A stretch of 64,000 nt of DNA from the NCBI RefSeq assembly GCF_014695975.1, contig NZ_JACJPI010000058.1, positions 248,001 to 312,000 of the forward strand. The letters run 5' to 3'. Both the position numbers and the translations under genes were made by a program. This DNA comes from Leptolyngbya sp. FACHB-321. GTDB taxonomy: Bacteria; Cyanobacteriota; Cyanobacteriia; Leptolyngbyales; Leptolyngbyaceae. Below the pieces are notes generated by a model. It saw nothing but the letters and a program-made list of their open reading frames with translations. It had not been told where the DNA came from and ran no database searches. Below are positions 8,898 through 18,301 of the stretch, piece after piece; the stretch's first letter is position 1, and each line of letters opens with the position of its first letter.

Positions 8898-10676
8898 ATG
8901 CTAACCCTTACTGAAAGTGAAAGGCTAAAGCTTTTAGGCAACAATCGTACCCATCAGCACTTAAACACGCCGCCCCTTATTCTTATTGTTGATGATAATG
9001 ACGCTATACGTCTCTCACTCCGTCAGGCGATGGAATCTGATGGCTACCGTGTGATCGAGACTGACAACGGCTCAGAGGCACTTAGTGCGTACGCAACCTA
9101 TCAACCGCAGATAGTGCTACTCGATGCCCTTATGCCTGGTATGGACGGCTTTACTTGCTGCCGTAAGCTGAATGCCCTACCCGAAAGCCATTCCACGCCA
9201 ATTATCATGGTGACGAGCCTGGATGATCGCGAATCGGTTGACCGAGCGTTTGAATGTGGTGCCACCGATTTTGTTACCAAGCCTATTCACTGGGCAGTGC
9301 TGCGCCAGCGAGTACGGCGCTTATTGCAGCATGTTGAACTCCATCGGCAGGTTGATCAGTTTAATGCTGAGTTGGAAGACCAGGTTGGCGAATATAGCCT
9401 AGAGACGAGGCAGCGCACGCTTCAACTCCACCGTGCTTTAGAGTTTGAAGCCACCCTAAAGCGAATCACTGATAAAGTGCGCGATAGTCTGGACGAGAGT
9501 CAAATTTTGCAGACAGCCGTGCAAGAACTAGCCTGGGCGCTAGATCTGGGCTGTTGCAATGCCTCGCTGTACGATCGCGAGCGCCTCACCTCTAGCGTGC
9601 ATTACGAGTACGCTGCCTCCATTGCTGGCTACCACAATCAGGTGATTGATATGGAGGTCTATAGCGAACTGTATGCACAACTTACAGAGGGCTACCACTT
9701 TCAGTTTTGCTCACTGGTGCCAAGCCCAGTGCGTGGTCAGGTTGCTATGTTTGCCTGCCCAATGATCAACGAAACTGGAACGATCGGCGATCTGTGGCTC
9801 ATTAACCCCAAAGAACGCAGTTTAAGTGAGCTAGAAATTCGTTTGGTGCAGCAGGTTGCTAATCAATGCGCGATCGCCATTCGTCAGGCACGTCTTTACC
9901 AAGCATCGCAGGCGCAAGTGCAGGAGCTAGAGCGATTGAGCCAACTCAAAGACGATTTTTTGAGCACTGTCTCTCACGAATTGCGAACACCTCTATCCAA
10001 CATACGCCTCGCGATACAGATGCTTGAGCGATCGCTGCCCCAAGATAATGTAGACATTGCTCAGGAAGACGGCAAACCAGCCAGCAAATGCCATACCTAT
10101 CTAAAAATCTTGCACGACGAGTGTGAACGCGAAATTAGTCTAATCAGCGACCTACTAGAACTACAGCATTTAGAGGTCAAAACGCCCCTAAGCTTTGAGA
10201 CCCTGAACCTGTATGATTGTCTGCCTGCGATCGCTACAGCATTTCACAACCGCGCCCAGCAGCAGCAGCAAACCTTGCAGGTTGTCTTGCAGCCGGGTTT
10301 GCCGTCTCTAGTAACGGATCTTACTGGGCTGCGACGCATCCTAATAGAGCTACTTGACAATGCGTGCAAGTATACGCCGTCAGACCAAACGATTACTCTC
10401 GCTGCTAGTGCTACACCAACGTGCGTTGAACTCAAAGTCAGCAATACAGGTGTAGAAATTTCTGCCGACGAAAGAACCCGTATTTTTGAGAAGTTCTATC
10501 GCATTCCCAGCAGCGATCCCTGGAAACAGGGCGGGATAGGCTTGGGATTAGCACTTGTAAAGCGATTAGTCACGCACCTCAAAGGAAGCATTCACGTAGA
10601 AAGTAGCAATGGACAGACCCATTTCATTGTTGCTCTACCACGGATGCATTCAGACAATCACTTAGAACAAAAGTGA
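8898..10676 (+). CDS. Response regulator-GAF-histidine kinase fusion protein
   Basis: 592-residue two-component protein. A receiver domain comes first (about 26-145; ILIVDDN, phospho-acceptor Asp76 in VLLDALMPG, Lys in TKPI). A GAF-like sensor domain follows (about 185-335). Then comes a histidine kinase: dimerisation helix with His360 in VSHELRTPL and a catalytic ATPase domain with the N box NACKYTP and G box GIGLGLALVKRL. It has no membrane segment, so it is cytoplasmic. The receiver-first order is common in cyanobacterial signalling relays, where an upstream kinase would phosphorylate Asp76. Neither its partner nor its signal can be told from the sequence. Confidence 0.93.
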   Translation: MLTLTESERLKLLGNNRTHQHLNTPPLILIVDDNDAIRLSLRQAMESDGYRVIETDNGSEALSAYATYQPQIVLLDALMPGMDGFTCCRKLNALPESHSTPIIMVTSLDDRESVDRAFECGATDFVTKPIHWAVLRQRVRRLLQHVELHRQVDQFNAELEDQVGEYSLETRQRTLQLHRALEFEATLKRITDKVRDSLDESQILQTAVQELAWALDLGCCNASLYDRERLTSSVHYEYAASIAGYHNQVIDMEVYSELYAQLTEGYHFQFCSLVPSPVRGQVAMFACPMINETGTIGDLWLINPKERSLSELEIRLVQQVANQCAIAIRQARLYQASQAQVQELERLSQLKDDFLSTVSHELRTPLSNIRLAIQMLERSLPQDNVDIAQEDGKPASKCHTYLKILHDECEREISLISDLLELQHLEVKTPLSFETLNLYDCLPAIATAFHNRAQQQQQTLQVVLQPGLPSLVTDLTGLRRILIELLDNACKYTPSDQTITLAASATPTCVELKVSNTGVEISADERTRIFEKFYRIPSSDPWKQGGIGLGLALVKRLVTHLKGSIHVESSNGQTHFIVALPRMHSDNHLEQK

Positions 10677-10677
10677 C

Positions 10678-11550
10678 TTAGAACGGGTTAGGGCGTGATG
10701 CCGTTAAGCTTGCAGACTCTGATGAAGCGGCTAGGTTAGCTGCTTGAGCATTCGACCCAAACGTTACTTCTTCAACAGCTCCTGGTTCTCCTAGCGGTTT
10801 TGGTAGACCCTCATTGAGGCTAACCATAACCCCACCAGCATTACCAGCTCGTAGAACCAACTGCTTGTCCGCTTCCCAGGCACGCTGGGTGCCTTCCGAT
10901 AGAACGCCCTCAAAGTCAGTTTTACCATCAACAACAATGCGAACCCAAGACTGAGATGTCATCGTCAACCCAATGCGAACTGACTTTGGCGACACGACGG
11001 TAGGCAGCTGTGCGGTCTTATTACCTGCTGTCGGGCTAACAGTAGGTTGGGCAGCAATATTGACTGGTCCATTGGGTAGCACAGGTGTAATGACTGGTTC
11101 GCGCTTTTGTGCGGTTGCTACAAGCCCAGGAATTTGTGGGGTGGAGGAACGATTTAACAGGTAAGATAGCCCACTGACAGCACCCACGACTAAGACTGTG
11201 TAGAGACAATAGAGATGCAATGGGCGTAGCTGCGCTTGCACGGTACCGCGCCACGAAGGTTTGGGTGCCCTCAAATCTGTTTGGGCTGGAAACGCATTCG
11301 CCAGCTCGGCTCCATCAATACCGATCGCGTCCGCATAACGACGAATAAAACCCTGAATGTAGACAGGCTCCGGCAATTGCTTTGTGTTGCCGATTTCGAG
11401 CGCTGCCAGCAAACGCACCGGGATGAGCGTTTTCTTTGCCACCGTTTCTAGCGAAATTCGCTCTTTCTGACGCACTTGCTGCAAGTAGGCACCCAATTCT
11501 TTGAGCCTTTCTATCTGCTCCGGGCTGATCTGAGTCATTTGGTTACTCAT
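10678..11550 (-). CDS. RodZ-like protein: HTH plus DUF4115
   Basis: 290 residues. An N-terminal helix-turn-helix of the RodZ type (about 12-80, ELGAYLQQVRQKERISLETV and PEPVYIQGFIRRYADAIG) is followed by a single membrane helix (about 115-131) and a C-terminal DUF4115-like beta domain (about 192-265, SWVRIVVDGKTDFEGVLSEG). RodZ anchors MreB filaments to the membrane and helps set rod shape. The domain order matches RodZ. It overlaps the upstream pseudouridine synthase gene by four bases and is probably translated from the same message. The function as a true RodZ is inferred. Confidence 0.85.
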   Translation of the reverse strand: MSNQMTQISPEQIERLKELGAYLQQVRQKERISLETVAKKTLIPVRLLAALEIGNTKQLPEPVYIQGFIRRYADAIGIDGAELANAFPAQTDLRAPKPSWRGTVQAQLRPLHLYCLYTVLVVGAVSGLSYLLNRSSTPQIPGLVATAQKREPVITPVLPNGPVNIAAQPTVSPTAGNKTAQLPTVVSPKSVRIGLTMTSQSWVRIVVDGKTDFEGVLSEGTQRAWEADKQLVLRAGNAGGVMVSLNEGLPKPLGEPGAVEEVTFGSNAQAANLAASSESASLTASRPNPF

Positions 11551-12359
11551 CGGCTGTACTCCTCGCGCGTCACTGTCTCCCCTTCTGATAGTAAGTCAAG
11601 TTGAGTTTTCAAGAAACTGATTTCTGCATCTTTCAAGGGACGGTATTGCCCACTTGCTAATAGTAATGCACTCGGATCTTGCAGTTGAATGGGACCGATT
11701 GCTGTACGATGCAGAGAAAGCACTGGATGTCCTAACTGTGCAGCAACGCGGCGAATCTGACGGTTTCTGCCCTCGGTTAAGATCACCTGTAAAAGTGTTT
11801 TACGCGCTGGATGACGCTTAAGGACTGTCACTTGAGTTGGTAAAGTGAGACGATCTGCCAAGAGCACACCCTGCCGCCACTCTTGTAAAACTGCCTCAGC
11901 AGGATAGCCTTCAACCCAAACTTCATATGTTTTAGGGATATGGTGCCGAGGATGAGTTAGATAAAAGGTCAACGCCCCATCATTCGTTAGTAACAGCGCA
12001 CCGGTAGAGTCTTCATCTAAACGTCCGACAGGATGAATGCCATGACCTTCTTTAAGGGACGAGGGTAGTAAATCAAGCACCGTTGGTCGGTGCCAGGGGT
12101 CTGTGCAAGTAGAAAGAACACCAACAGGTTTATGGAGCAGGAGGTAAATCAGTTTGGGGCGCTGCGCTGGTTGCATCAGCACACCATCTACCGTGATGCG
12201 ATCGATCTCAGGATTCGCTTTTTGCCCAAGCTGAACGATCGCGCCATTGAGCTGCACCCGACCAGCCAAAATCATCTGCTCTGCCTGACGGCGCGACGCA
12301 ATACCCCATTGGGACAATAGTTTTTGTACCCGTTCATCCATAAAAACGTGCTTCATCAA
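11547..12359 (-). CDS. Pseudouridine synthase, RsuA/RluB family
   Basis: 270 residues. An S4 RNA-binding domain (about 7-55, RVQKLLSQWGIASRRQAEQM) precedes the catalytic domain, which carries the family signature GRLDEDSTGALLLTNDG with the catalytic Asp115, and GRNRQIRR near the C-terminus. Enzymes of this family convert one uridine in rRNA to pseudouridine. Whether it acts on 23S (RluB type) or 16S (RsuA type) rRNA cannot be decided from sequence alone. MDERVQKLL, six codons in, is an alternative start. It is upstream of and overlaps the rodZ-like gene by four bases. Confidence 0.92.
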   Translation of the reverse strand: MMKHVFMDERVQKLLSQWGIASRRQAEQMILAGRVQLNGAIVQLGQKANPEIDRITVDGVLMQPAQRPKLIYLLLHKPVGVLSTCTDPWHRPTVLDLLPSSLKEGHGIHPVGRLDEDSTGALLLTNDGALTFYLTHPRHHIPKTYEVWVEGYPAEAVLQEWRQGVLLADRLTLPTQVTVLKRHPARKTLLQVILTEGRNRQIRRVAAQLGHPVLSLHRTAIGPIQLQDPSALLLASGQYRPLKDAEISFLKTQLDLLSEGETVTREEYSR

Positions 12360-13081
12360 GGCAGCAGAGTGGCAGCACGGGCTAAGTAGCTAAGGGCAAA
12401 CATAGGACAGAGAAGCCTTGCAAGAAAGATTAACTGTTAGGTAGAAGCAGGTGTTGCCAGAGTCTTTACCTTTAGCTGCCAACCTTGTTGTTAAACCTAG
12501 CCCCTACAGATGTTTTGTTAGCTAAAAAAGTTTTGAGCAGGCAACCCTGATGATGTGTAAGAGAGAACGGTAGGCGCTTTGCCTCTTGGCAGGAGAGTTA
12601 CAGTTCGGCTGACCGTTTACTCTAAAGCCCGCTCCATCCAGAAAATATCCCTAATTTCTTAATTTAGTGATGTCCAAATATTTATACACTATTTTAGTTC
12701 GCTTTACCATAAAGGGATGTACCAAAAGAGCCGCAATCGTTTAGGGCAAATTTTCTATAAGTAACGGGGCGGGTTGAGCGCAGTCGAAACCCGGTCTGCT
12801 TAATCTAGCCATCCTACTTATTTACTACTTATCTAGTAGATGAGCCATAGTGTTGGTGAAAAGGTAAGCCGTGAAACCTAGGCACACGTGTCGTTACTTT
12901 GCTCAAGCTCTAGGAATAATTAGGCGGCTACAAACATAAAAAAATCAGAATAAGAAGAAACAGCATAATGAATCGACGCTAACGTAGACTCAAGGTAGTG
13001 CAAGCAATGAGGCACACTGACCGAAGCGGCTCTGCCATTCCTTGTCTAACCGCTTATTAACGCGATCGTACGGAATTTTTT
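12360..13081. other. Intergenic region with repeats
   Basis: About 720 bases between divergent genes. It holds a family B repeat (12441-12526) and a short palindromic element GGGTT-gagcgcagtcga-AACCC (12771-12792). The remainder is AT-rich and has no credible gene. Confidence 0.55.
12441..12526. repeat. Dispersed intergenic repeat, family B copy 1
   Basis: Shares GTAGAAG-CAGGT-TTGCCAGA at one end and AAACCT-GCCCCTACRGRT-TTTTGTT-GCTA at the other with 17039-17125. The ends are roughly inverted with respect to each other (GTAG...AGGTTT versus AAACCT...CCCCTAC). A more distant relative is at 63170-63232. Confidence 0.55.
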
Positions 13082-13567
13082 ATGACAAGCCAACAGATAG
13101 TTCCAGCCCCAAGCGCCTTGGATAATGAACCAGCGAACCAGAATGCTGAGAATGCCGCCGCAAATATTGTGGACGTAATTGAAACAGTCATTGACAGCCT
13201 GGATAGTGACAACACAGCCATGGTGAGTGAGACTGATGGCGGCTATGTCTGGAAATTTAAATACGGTACGGTTGAAGTCTTTGTGCAGCTTACCGGGCTA
13301 TCAAATGAGGATACGATCAGTGCATGGGCAGCCGTTTTGAAGCTGCCAGCCAGGGATGAGGCTAAACTGACTCGCAAACTGCTTGAGTTAAATTGGTCAG
13401 GTACGCTAGAAGCACGTTTTGCCATTCTGGATAATGAAATTGTGGTGCTTTCAACACGATCGCTCGCTGATCTCTCTCCTGGTGAAATTTCGCGCGCCAT
13501 TACCCTGGTAGCGACGATCGCCGATGACCAGGACGAGCCGCTACAGGCTGAGTTTGGTGGTAGCTAG
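13082..13567 (+). CDS. YbjN domain protein
   Basis: 161 residues. The region from about 55 to 150 (GGYVWKFKYGTVEVFVQLTG ... ELNWSGTLEARFAILDNEIV ... STRSLADLSPGEISRAIT) matches the YbjN fold, which resembles type III secretion chaperones. Cyanobacterial members are linked to stress tolerance in general, but their molecular role is unknown. The first 45 residues are acidic and probably disordered. The gene stands alone before a lipoate-ligase-like gene 71 bases on. Confidence 0.82.
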   Translation: MTSQQIVPAPSALDNEPANQNAENAAANIVDVIETVIDSLDSDNTAMVSETDGGYVWKFKYGTVEVFVQLTGLSNEDTISAWAAVLKLPARDEAKLTRKLLELNWSGTLEARFAILDNEIVVLSTRSLADLSPGEISRAITLVATIADDQDEPLQAEFGGS

Positions 13568-13638
13568 GTCTTAAAGGAGTTCTTACCGCTCCTCCCTTCA
13601 CCCCTTACTACTTCAGTCCCTTATCCCTAAATTTCTTC

Positions 13639-14391
13639 ATGCAGACCTGGCGTTTGATCCCCTTGCTGGAAGCGCCAGGAAGCATTCAAATGGCGTTAGA
13701 TTCTTGGTTGCTGACACAGCATCTTCAGGAGCAACACCCGCCAACGCTACGCTTCTACACTTGGAAGCCTGCGACAATTTCATTAGGCTACCATCAGCAT
13801 CAATGGTCAGCAGGCTGGCAGCAGTTGCGTTGGCAAGACGTGCCGCTAGAGGTAGTACGCCGACCAACTGGAGGACGAGCCGTGCTGCATCAAGGCGATT
13901 TAACTTATGCCGTAGTAACATCCGGTTTAGCTGCTGGTCGCTTACAGGCATACAAGACTATTTGTGAGTTTTTGATTCAAGGATGGCGATCGCTCGGCGT
14001 ACCCCTGCGATATGGGCAGGCAGGACGCAGTTATGCACGTCAAGCTAACTGCTTTGGCACAGCAACAGGTGCTGATTTGGTGTTAGTAGATGGTTCTAAA
14101 CTCATTGGCAGTGCTCAACTGCGTCGCGGCTCAGGGGTATTGCAGCACGGCTCGATGCCATTGCTTACTGATGCTGCCTTATTCCAACAGGTCTTTGAAG
14201 GAACATCAACTTTGCCCACACTGCCACTAACGTTACCCAAAGAAGCAATCATCGAAACAGTAATGACAGCACTGATTGCAGCGGCGAGTGAATGCTTTGC
14301 TGCTAATCTGCAAGTGCAACCGTTATCTGACAGCGAGTGGGAAGCAGTATTAAGCCATAGTGGAGAATGGAAAGTAAAGAGCGAGGCGTAG
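13639..14391 (+). CDS. Lipoate-protein ligase/octanoyltransferase family protein
   Basis: 250 residues of the BPL/LplA/LipB cofactor-transferase fold. It has the family motif RRPTGGRAVLHQGDLTYAV (about 75-93) and DGSKLIGSAQLRRGSGVLQH (about 154-173), which includes the conserved Lys that contacts the acyl-adenylate. The family attaches lipoyl or octanoyl groups to 2-oxoacid dehydrogenase and glycine-cleavage proteins. Whether it is a ligase or an amidotransferase cannot be told. The region before the ATG is pyrimidine-rich and lacks a Shine-Dalgarno sequence. Confidence 0.85.
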   Translation: MQTWRLIPLLEAPGSIQMALDSWLLTQHLQEQHPPTLRFYTWKPATISLGYHQHQWSAGWQQLRWQDVPLEVVRRPTGGRAVLHQGDLTYAVVTSGLAAGRLQAYKTICEFLIQGWRSLGVPLRYGQAGRSYARQANCFGTATGADLVLVDGSKLIGSAQLRRGSGVLQHGSMPLLTDAALFQQVFEGTSTLPTLPLTLPKEAIIETVMTALIAAASECFAANLQVQPLSDSEWEAVLSHSGEWKVKSEA

Positions 14392-14456
14392 AAGATCGTC
14401 AGCACCTCTTCACTTCCTCCCCTCTTTACCCCTTTACCTCTTCACTTCCTTACCCA

Positions 14457-15674
14457 CTACTTCTGCCCAGCTTCAGCGGCAGCCTGAGCGATCGCGCCCA
14501 GTTGAAAGCCCGGTGGGTAAACCCCTTCTTCTTTAATTTGCTTGATAAGTGCGTCTGAAAGCGGAATGTTCATCTTTTTAGTCAAGGCACGTACTACATC
14601 ACCACGATCGATAATGCCAGCGACTGCATCCGCCGGAGAAAGTACGGTGATCCGCTTAAGTTCTTGCGACTCCAGAAGTTGAATCACGTCAACCAACGAC
14701 GTAACTTCCCGAACCGTTGGAATGGTGGTCAGTGGTTTAACAATGCGGTGAAGGGTCTGCGTTTCCCATTCGCTGCGTTCAACCATTTGTAAGTCATTAG
14801 CACTAACCATGCCCCGGTAGCGCCCATCGGATGCAGCAAAGTAGACTGTTGGGCGATCGGTTTCAAGCAAGTAGGCATCAGCAAACTGGCGCAAACTCAT
14901 ATCGGCATCCACCACTCGAAAGTCGCGGGTCATCGCCTCGCCTGCATTAATTTGCAGCAGGGTTTCCTGAAGGTCGGTCATGCGATCGTAACTAGTCGCA
15001 TTACGGATACCAAACCAGCCCAGAAAGGCAATCCATAACCCACTAAAATCGCCTCTCACAAAGCTGGATGCGCCCCACAAAACTGCCAGCCAGCCCAGAA
15101 TTTTTCCGGTTCGGGCTGCCCAGTGAATGCCTTTAAAGCGGCTGCCTGTAATCTTCCAAATGGCTGCTTTCAATACTTGTCCACCATCCAACGGCAAGCC
15201 AGGAATCAAGTTAAACAGCGCCAGAATGAGGTTTGTCAACGCCAAATTGACTGCCAGCACGTTAATTGCATTGGTTGGATCAGGAATCGCGTAAGCCACA
15301 GCACCCAGTAACAGCGCCAGTACCAAACTTACGGCGGGACCCGCGATCGCTACCTGAAAAGCTTTCCCTGGTGTTTTTGATTCTTGCTCGATCGACGCAA
15401 TACCGCCAAACAAAAATAGCGTGATAGAGCTGACCTTAATGCCTTGTGCTTTAGCTACCAGGCTATGCCCTAACTCATGCAATACAACTGAGCTAAACAG
15501 CAGCAACGCCATGACAACACCCATGCTATAAGCAAGAGCAGCGCCCCACTGCGGGAAGTTGGCTTGCCATAGCAGCCCTCTGGGAATAGCGATTAAAACC
15601 AGCACGCCAAGCCAAGATGGATCAATGAATAGTGGAATGTCAAACAGTGAACCGACCCGCCAACCTGACCGCAT
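14457..15674 (-). CDS. M50 site-2 protease with CBS domains
   Basis: 405-residue membrane metalloprotease. The zinc site HELGH is at residues 66-70 in a membrane segment, and the third ligand motif NLIPGLPLDGGQV is at about 157-169. There are four or five membrane segments in the first 225 residues, then a pair of CBS domains (about 240-370; MTRDFRVVDADMSLRQFADA and TIPTVREVTSLVDVIQLLES). These proteases cut membrane-bound substrates, often anti-sigma factors, and CBS domains usually sense adenine nucleotides. The start ATG has AGAGG upstream. The substrate is unknown. Confidence 0.93.
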   Translation of the reverse strand: MRSGWRVGSLFDIPLFIDPSWLGVLVLIAIPRGLLWQANFPQWGAALAYSMGVVMALLLFSSVVLHELGHSLVAKAQGIKVSSITLFLFGGIASIEQESKTPGKAFQVAIAGPAVSLVLALLLGAVAYAIPDPTNAINVLAVNLALTNLILALFNLIPGLPLDGGQVLKAAIWKITGSRFKGIHWAARTGKILGWLAVLWGASSFVRGDFSGLWIAFLGWFGIRNATSYDRMTDLQETLLQINAGEAMTRDFRVVDADMSLRQFADAYLLETDRPTVYFAASDGRYRGMVSANDLQMVERSEWETQTLHRIVKPLTTIPTVREVTSLVDVIQLLESQELKRITVLSPADAVAGIIDRGDVVRALTKKMNIPLSDALIKQIKEEGVYPPGFQLGAIAQAAAEAGQK

Positions 15675-15978
15675 AACAAACCTCTAGTTGCAACATGAGA
15701 ATAAAGCACTGAGAAACAATTGCTGATTGACACGATGCAGGGTCGCAATCGGCATGATCAATCAGGCGTTTGTTCTTCAGGCAATGCGCTACTCTCTCCT
15801 TCTAGAGTAGAGGATGTACCTGTTAGACAGTCTCTTTCCTTAGCACGGTTAACCGAACGCGCTCGCAGTAATAACGCGTGATCAAGCCGTTTCCTAAGTA
15901 ACGTCAATCCAACTTTTGGTGCTGAGGTTGGGTACACCGCTTACAGTAGGTTGGGTGCCACAGCGCGTTAAGGACATT
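15675..15978. other. Intergenic region
   Basis: About 300 bases upstream of the M50-CBS gene. It has an 8-base inverted repeat CTGATTGA (15723-15730) / TCAATCAG (15758-15765) 50-90 bases before the start codon. Nothing else is recognised. Confidence 0.45.
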
Positions 15979-16737
15979 TCAAAGAAACCAGTCTCGTTCT
16001 AACTCTTCAATGATCTGCAAGCCGCGAGGATCGCCGACTTTAAGCAAGGCAGCTTTGGCATCTTCTCGTACGCCCAGTTCACCATCTTCGGCAAACACTT
16101 CCAAAAGCGCGTCGATCGCCGTGCCATAGACAACGTTAGACGGTAACTCACGGCAAAGCTGCCCGATTGCCCAGGCACAATTACTCCGCACCGCTGCGAT
16201 CGGGTCTTGGCGCATCGACTCAATGAGTGACGGTATGGACGCTACAACACACTCGTAGCCTACGTCTGCCATCTGTGCTAGCGAGCTGGCTGCCCACAGC
16301 CGCACTGCCGAAATATCGGTTTTAAGCGCCTCAATTAAGGTTGGCAGCGCACGACGATCGCGGCAGTTGCCCAGTGCCCAGACAACACCCTTGCGCACAT
16401 AGCCATTCCAATCCTCGTTAAAGCGAGCAATCAACGGTTCCACTGCAGCCCGACTGGGGTTGCGACCCAGCGCATAAGCGGCGCTGACACGAACCAGTGG
16501 GCAAGGCTCGGTCAATAACCGAATGAGATGCGGCACGGCGCGAGTGTCTTGAAGTTCACAAAAAGCCCTTGCTGCCAGCATGCGCTGATTGGTGTCAGCC
16601 GCTTCAAGTAGTCGCAGCATTTCCTCCGGGTCAGGCTTTGGCTCCTCCGACCCAGAATCAATAGGCTCCATGTGATCCAGAGGACTCTCTAGATCACCCT
16701 CAATATCAAGGACGCTCAGATCATCGTCATCATACAT
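15979..16737 (-). CDS. HEAT-repeat protein (PBS lyase-type repeats)
   Basis: 252 residues. An acidic N-terminus (MYDDDDLSVLDIEGDLES) is followed from about residue 45 by about six HEAT units of the type found in phycobilin lyases (RAVPHLIRLLTEPCPLVRV, AAVEPLIARFNEDWNGYVRK, RALPTLIEALKTDISAVRL). HEAT solenoids bind proteins. Similar repeats occur in CpcE/CpcF, but this protein is not obviously one of those pairs, and a scaffold or regulatory role is equally possible. It is single, not in an operon with bilin genes. Confidence 0.82.
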   Translation of the reverse strand: MYDDDDLSVLDIEGDLESPLDHMEPIDSGSEEPKPDPEEMLRLLEAADTNQRMLAARAFCELQDTRAVPHLIRLLTEPCPLVRVSAAYALGRNPSRAAVEPLIARFNEDWNGYVRKGVVWALGNCRDRRALPTLIEALKTDISAVRLWAASSLAQMADVGYECVVASIPSLIESMRQDPIAAVRSNCAWAIGQLCRELPSNVVYGTAIDALLEVFAEDGELGVREDAKAALLKVGDPRGLQIIEELERDWFL

Positions 16738-16885
16738 ATCTGTAACTTTACCGTACCAAGTGCCCTTCGCCGAGAGTCACCGACCAATTTTGCTGCTTGG
16801 CTTCAATCGCTCCTCTGCGTTTAACCCAGTGAACGGACTGGTTAAACCGCTTGTCTTTTGACAGCAAGGGTATAAAAGGCTCCAT

Positions 16886-16980
16886 GGCAAAAGGATAAAG
16901 GATAAATAGAAGCCCTTGCTCAGAGGAAGTTGCAAGGTTGAGGTCTGTCCTAATATTCCCTTCGACTGCCACATCACGAT
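16886..16980 (+). repeat. Dispersed intergenic repeat, family A copy 2
   Basis: Second copy of the repeat at 4951-5050, same orientation, from GCAAAAGGATAAAGGAT to CCCTTCGACTGCC. It lies between the HEAT-repeat gene and futC together with family B copy 2. Short reading frames crossing it are not credible genes. Confidence 0.6.
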
Positions 16981-17038
16981 TGCATAAGAATGGCGATCGC
17001 ACGCTCTAAGGAGATTTCTGAGAAAGAATGTACCGCTT

Positions 17039-17125
17039 GTAGAAGGCAGGTTTTGCCAGAAGCTTTGCTGATAACCGATCACGTTGGTATCAAACCTGCC
17101 CCTACGGGTCTTTTGTTTGCTAGAA
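17039..17125. repeat. Dispersed intergenic repeat, family B copy 2
   Basis: Begins GTAGAAGGCAGGTTTTGCC, ends AAACCTGCCCCTACGGGT-CTTTTGTTTGCTA, and is collinear with 12441-12526. It ends a few bases past the futC stop codon. Confidence 0.55.
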
Positions 17126-17130
17126 ATCTG

Positions 17131-18216
17131 CTAAGTCCCTGGAAACACCTGCACCGATCCGCCAGTTATGGAGAGCCGGACAGCTGTACCAATTGGGAGG
17201 TTTACGCTTACAGGTGTACGGGCGTAAAGCGTTTGACCACTAGGCGTTACAAGCCAGTAACGGTACTCACGTCCCAGAAATTGACGATCGCGAATTACCA
17301 GCTCACTTGTCTCATCGGCTGTCAACAGCAAGGCTTCCTGACGCAACATGACAGTGGCGTGATTGGAAGTTGGGCGATCGTCCTGAACGCCATTGCCCTG
17401 AACGCCATCACCTGGAAACCAGCCAATCTCAGTTTGCCAACCGTCTTTTTGCCAGTGAGCGGGTAGAAAATTTGCCTGCGTGACAAACTCGGCAACAAAT
17501 TGGGATTTGGGCGCTTGATACAGTGCTTCTGGCGTGTCGATCTGTTCCAATGTGCCCTGGCGCATGACTGCCACACGATCGCAAATAGAGAGCGCCTCTT
17601 CTTGATCGTGGGTAACAAAAATGGCGGTAGTCTGACTGGTTTTAAGAATGTCGTGAATCTCCTGACGCAGCCGCAGCCGCACCTGTACATCTAAATTGCT
17701 CAAGGGTTCGTCGAGCAAGACCAGAGCTGGTTGGGGAGCTAACGCACGTGCCAGGGCAACGCGCTGCTGCTGACCACCTGATAGCTGATGGGGATAGCGC
17801 TTTTCTAGTCCAGTCAAGCCAACCAGGGCGATCGCCTCTGCGGTTAATGCCTGTCTTTGCTTTGCCGAAAAGCGCTTCTGACGCGGTTGCTGCAACCCGA
17901 ACGCAACATTTTTTGCCACTGTAAGATGGGGGAACAGCGCATAGTCTTGAAACACCATACCCACATCGCGGCGCTCCGGTGGTTGCCAAATACCCTCACC
18001 TGCAACCCGTTGCCCTGCCAGATCAATCGTTCCAGACTGCGGACGCTCAAACCCAGCAATCAGTCGCAAGAGAGTCGTTTTACCGCAACCCGACGCACCA
18101 AGCAGCCCTAACAAATCGCCTTGCTTGAGCGTTAACGAAACCTGCTTGACGGCCGGAAGGGACGCATTTGGAAACTGCTGCGACAGGTGATCGAGGTGCA
18201 GAATAGCATCAGACAT
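17131..18216 (-). CDS. futC: Iron(III) ABC transporter ATP-binding protein
   Basis: 361-residue ATPase that powers ferric iron import. Walker A GASGCGKTT at about 37-45, Q-loop VFQDYALFP, signature LSGGQQQRVALARAL, Walker B LVLLDEPLSNLD and H-loop IFVTHDQEEAL are all present. A C-terminal TOBE-like region (about 285-355) follows. It is divergent from the permease gene with 85 bases between them, and the binding-protein gene lies beyond the permease, so the three form one Fut-type system. The iron specificity rests on the neighbouring genes. Confidence 0.9.
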   Translation of the reverse strand: MSDAILHLDHLSQQFPNASLPAVKQVSLTLKQGDLLGLLGASGCGKTTLLRLIAGFERPQSGTIDLAGQRVAGEGIWQPPERRDVGMVFQDYALFPHLTVAKNVAFGLQQPRQKRFSAKQRQALTAEAIALVGLTGLEKRYPHQLSGGQQQRVALARALAPQPALVLLDEPLSNLDVQVRLRLRQEIHDILKTSQTTAIFVTHDQEEALSICDRVAVMRQGTLEQIDTPEALYQAPKSQFVAEFVTQANFLPAHWQKDGWQTEIGWFPGDGVQGNGVQDDRPTSNHATVMLRQEALLLTADETSELVIRDRQFLGREYRYWLVTPSGQTLYARTPVSVNLPIGTAVRLSITGGSVQVFPGT

Positions 18217-18301
18217 CTAGTTGAAATTTATAAGCAATAGTCTCACCCTATAGTAAGGTGATCGTTGGTATCTTCCGCTATTGTTCTACTCGGTTTTCTG
18301 T

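Noticed and set aside
16748-17082. Two overlapping - strand frames between the HEAT-repeat gene and futC
   Set aside because: They cross both dispersed repeats (families A and B), overlap each other and lack protein-like patterns.
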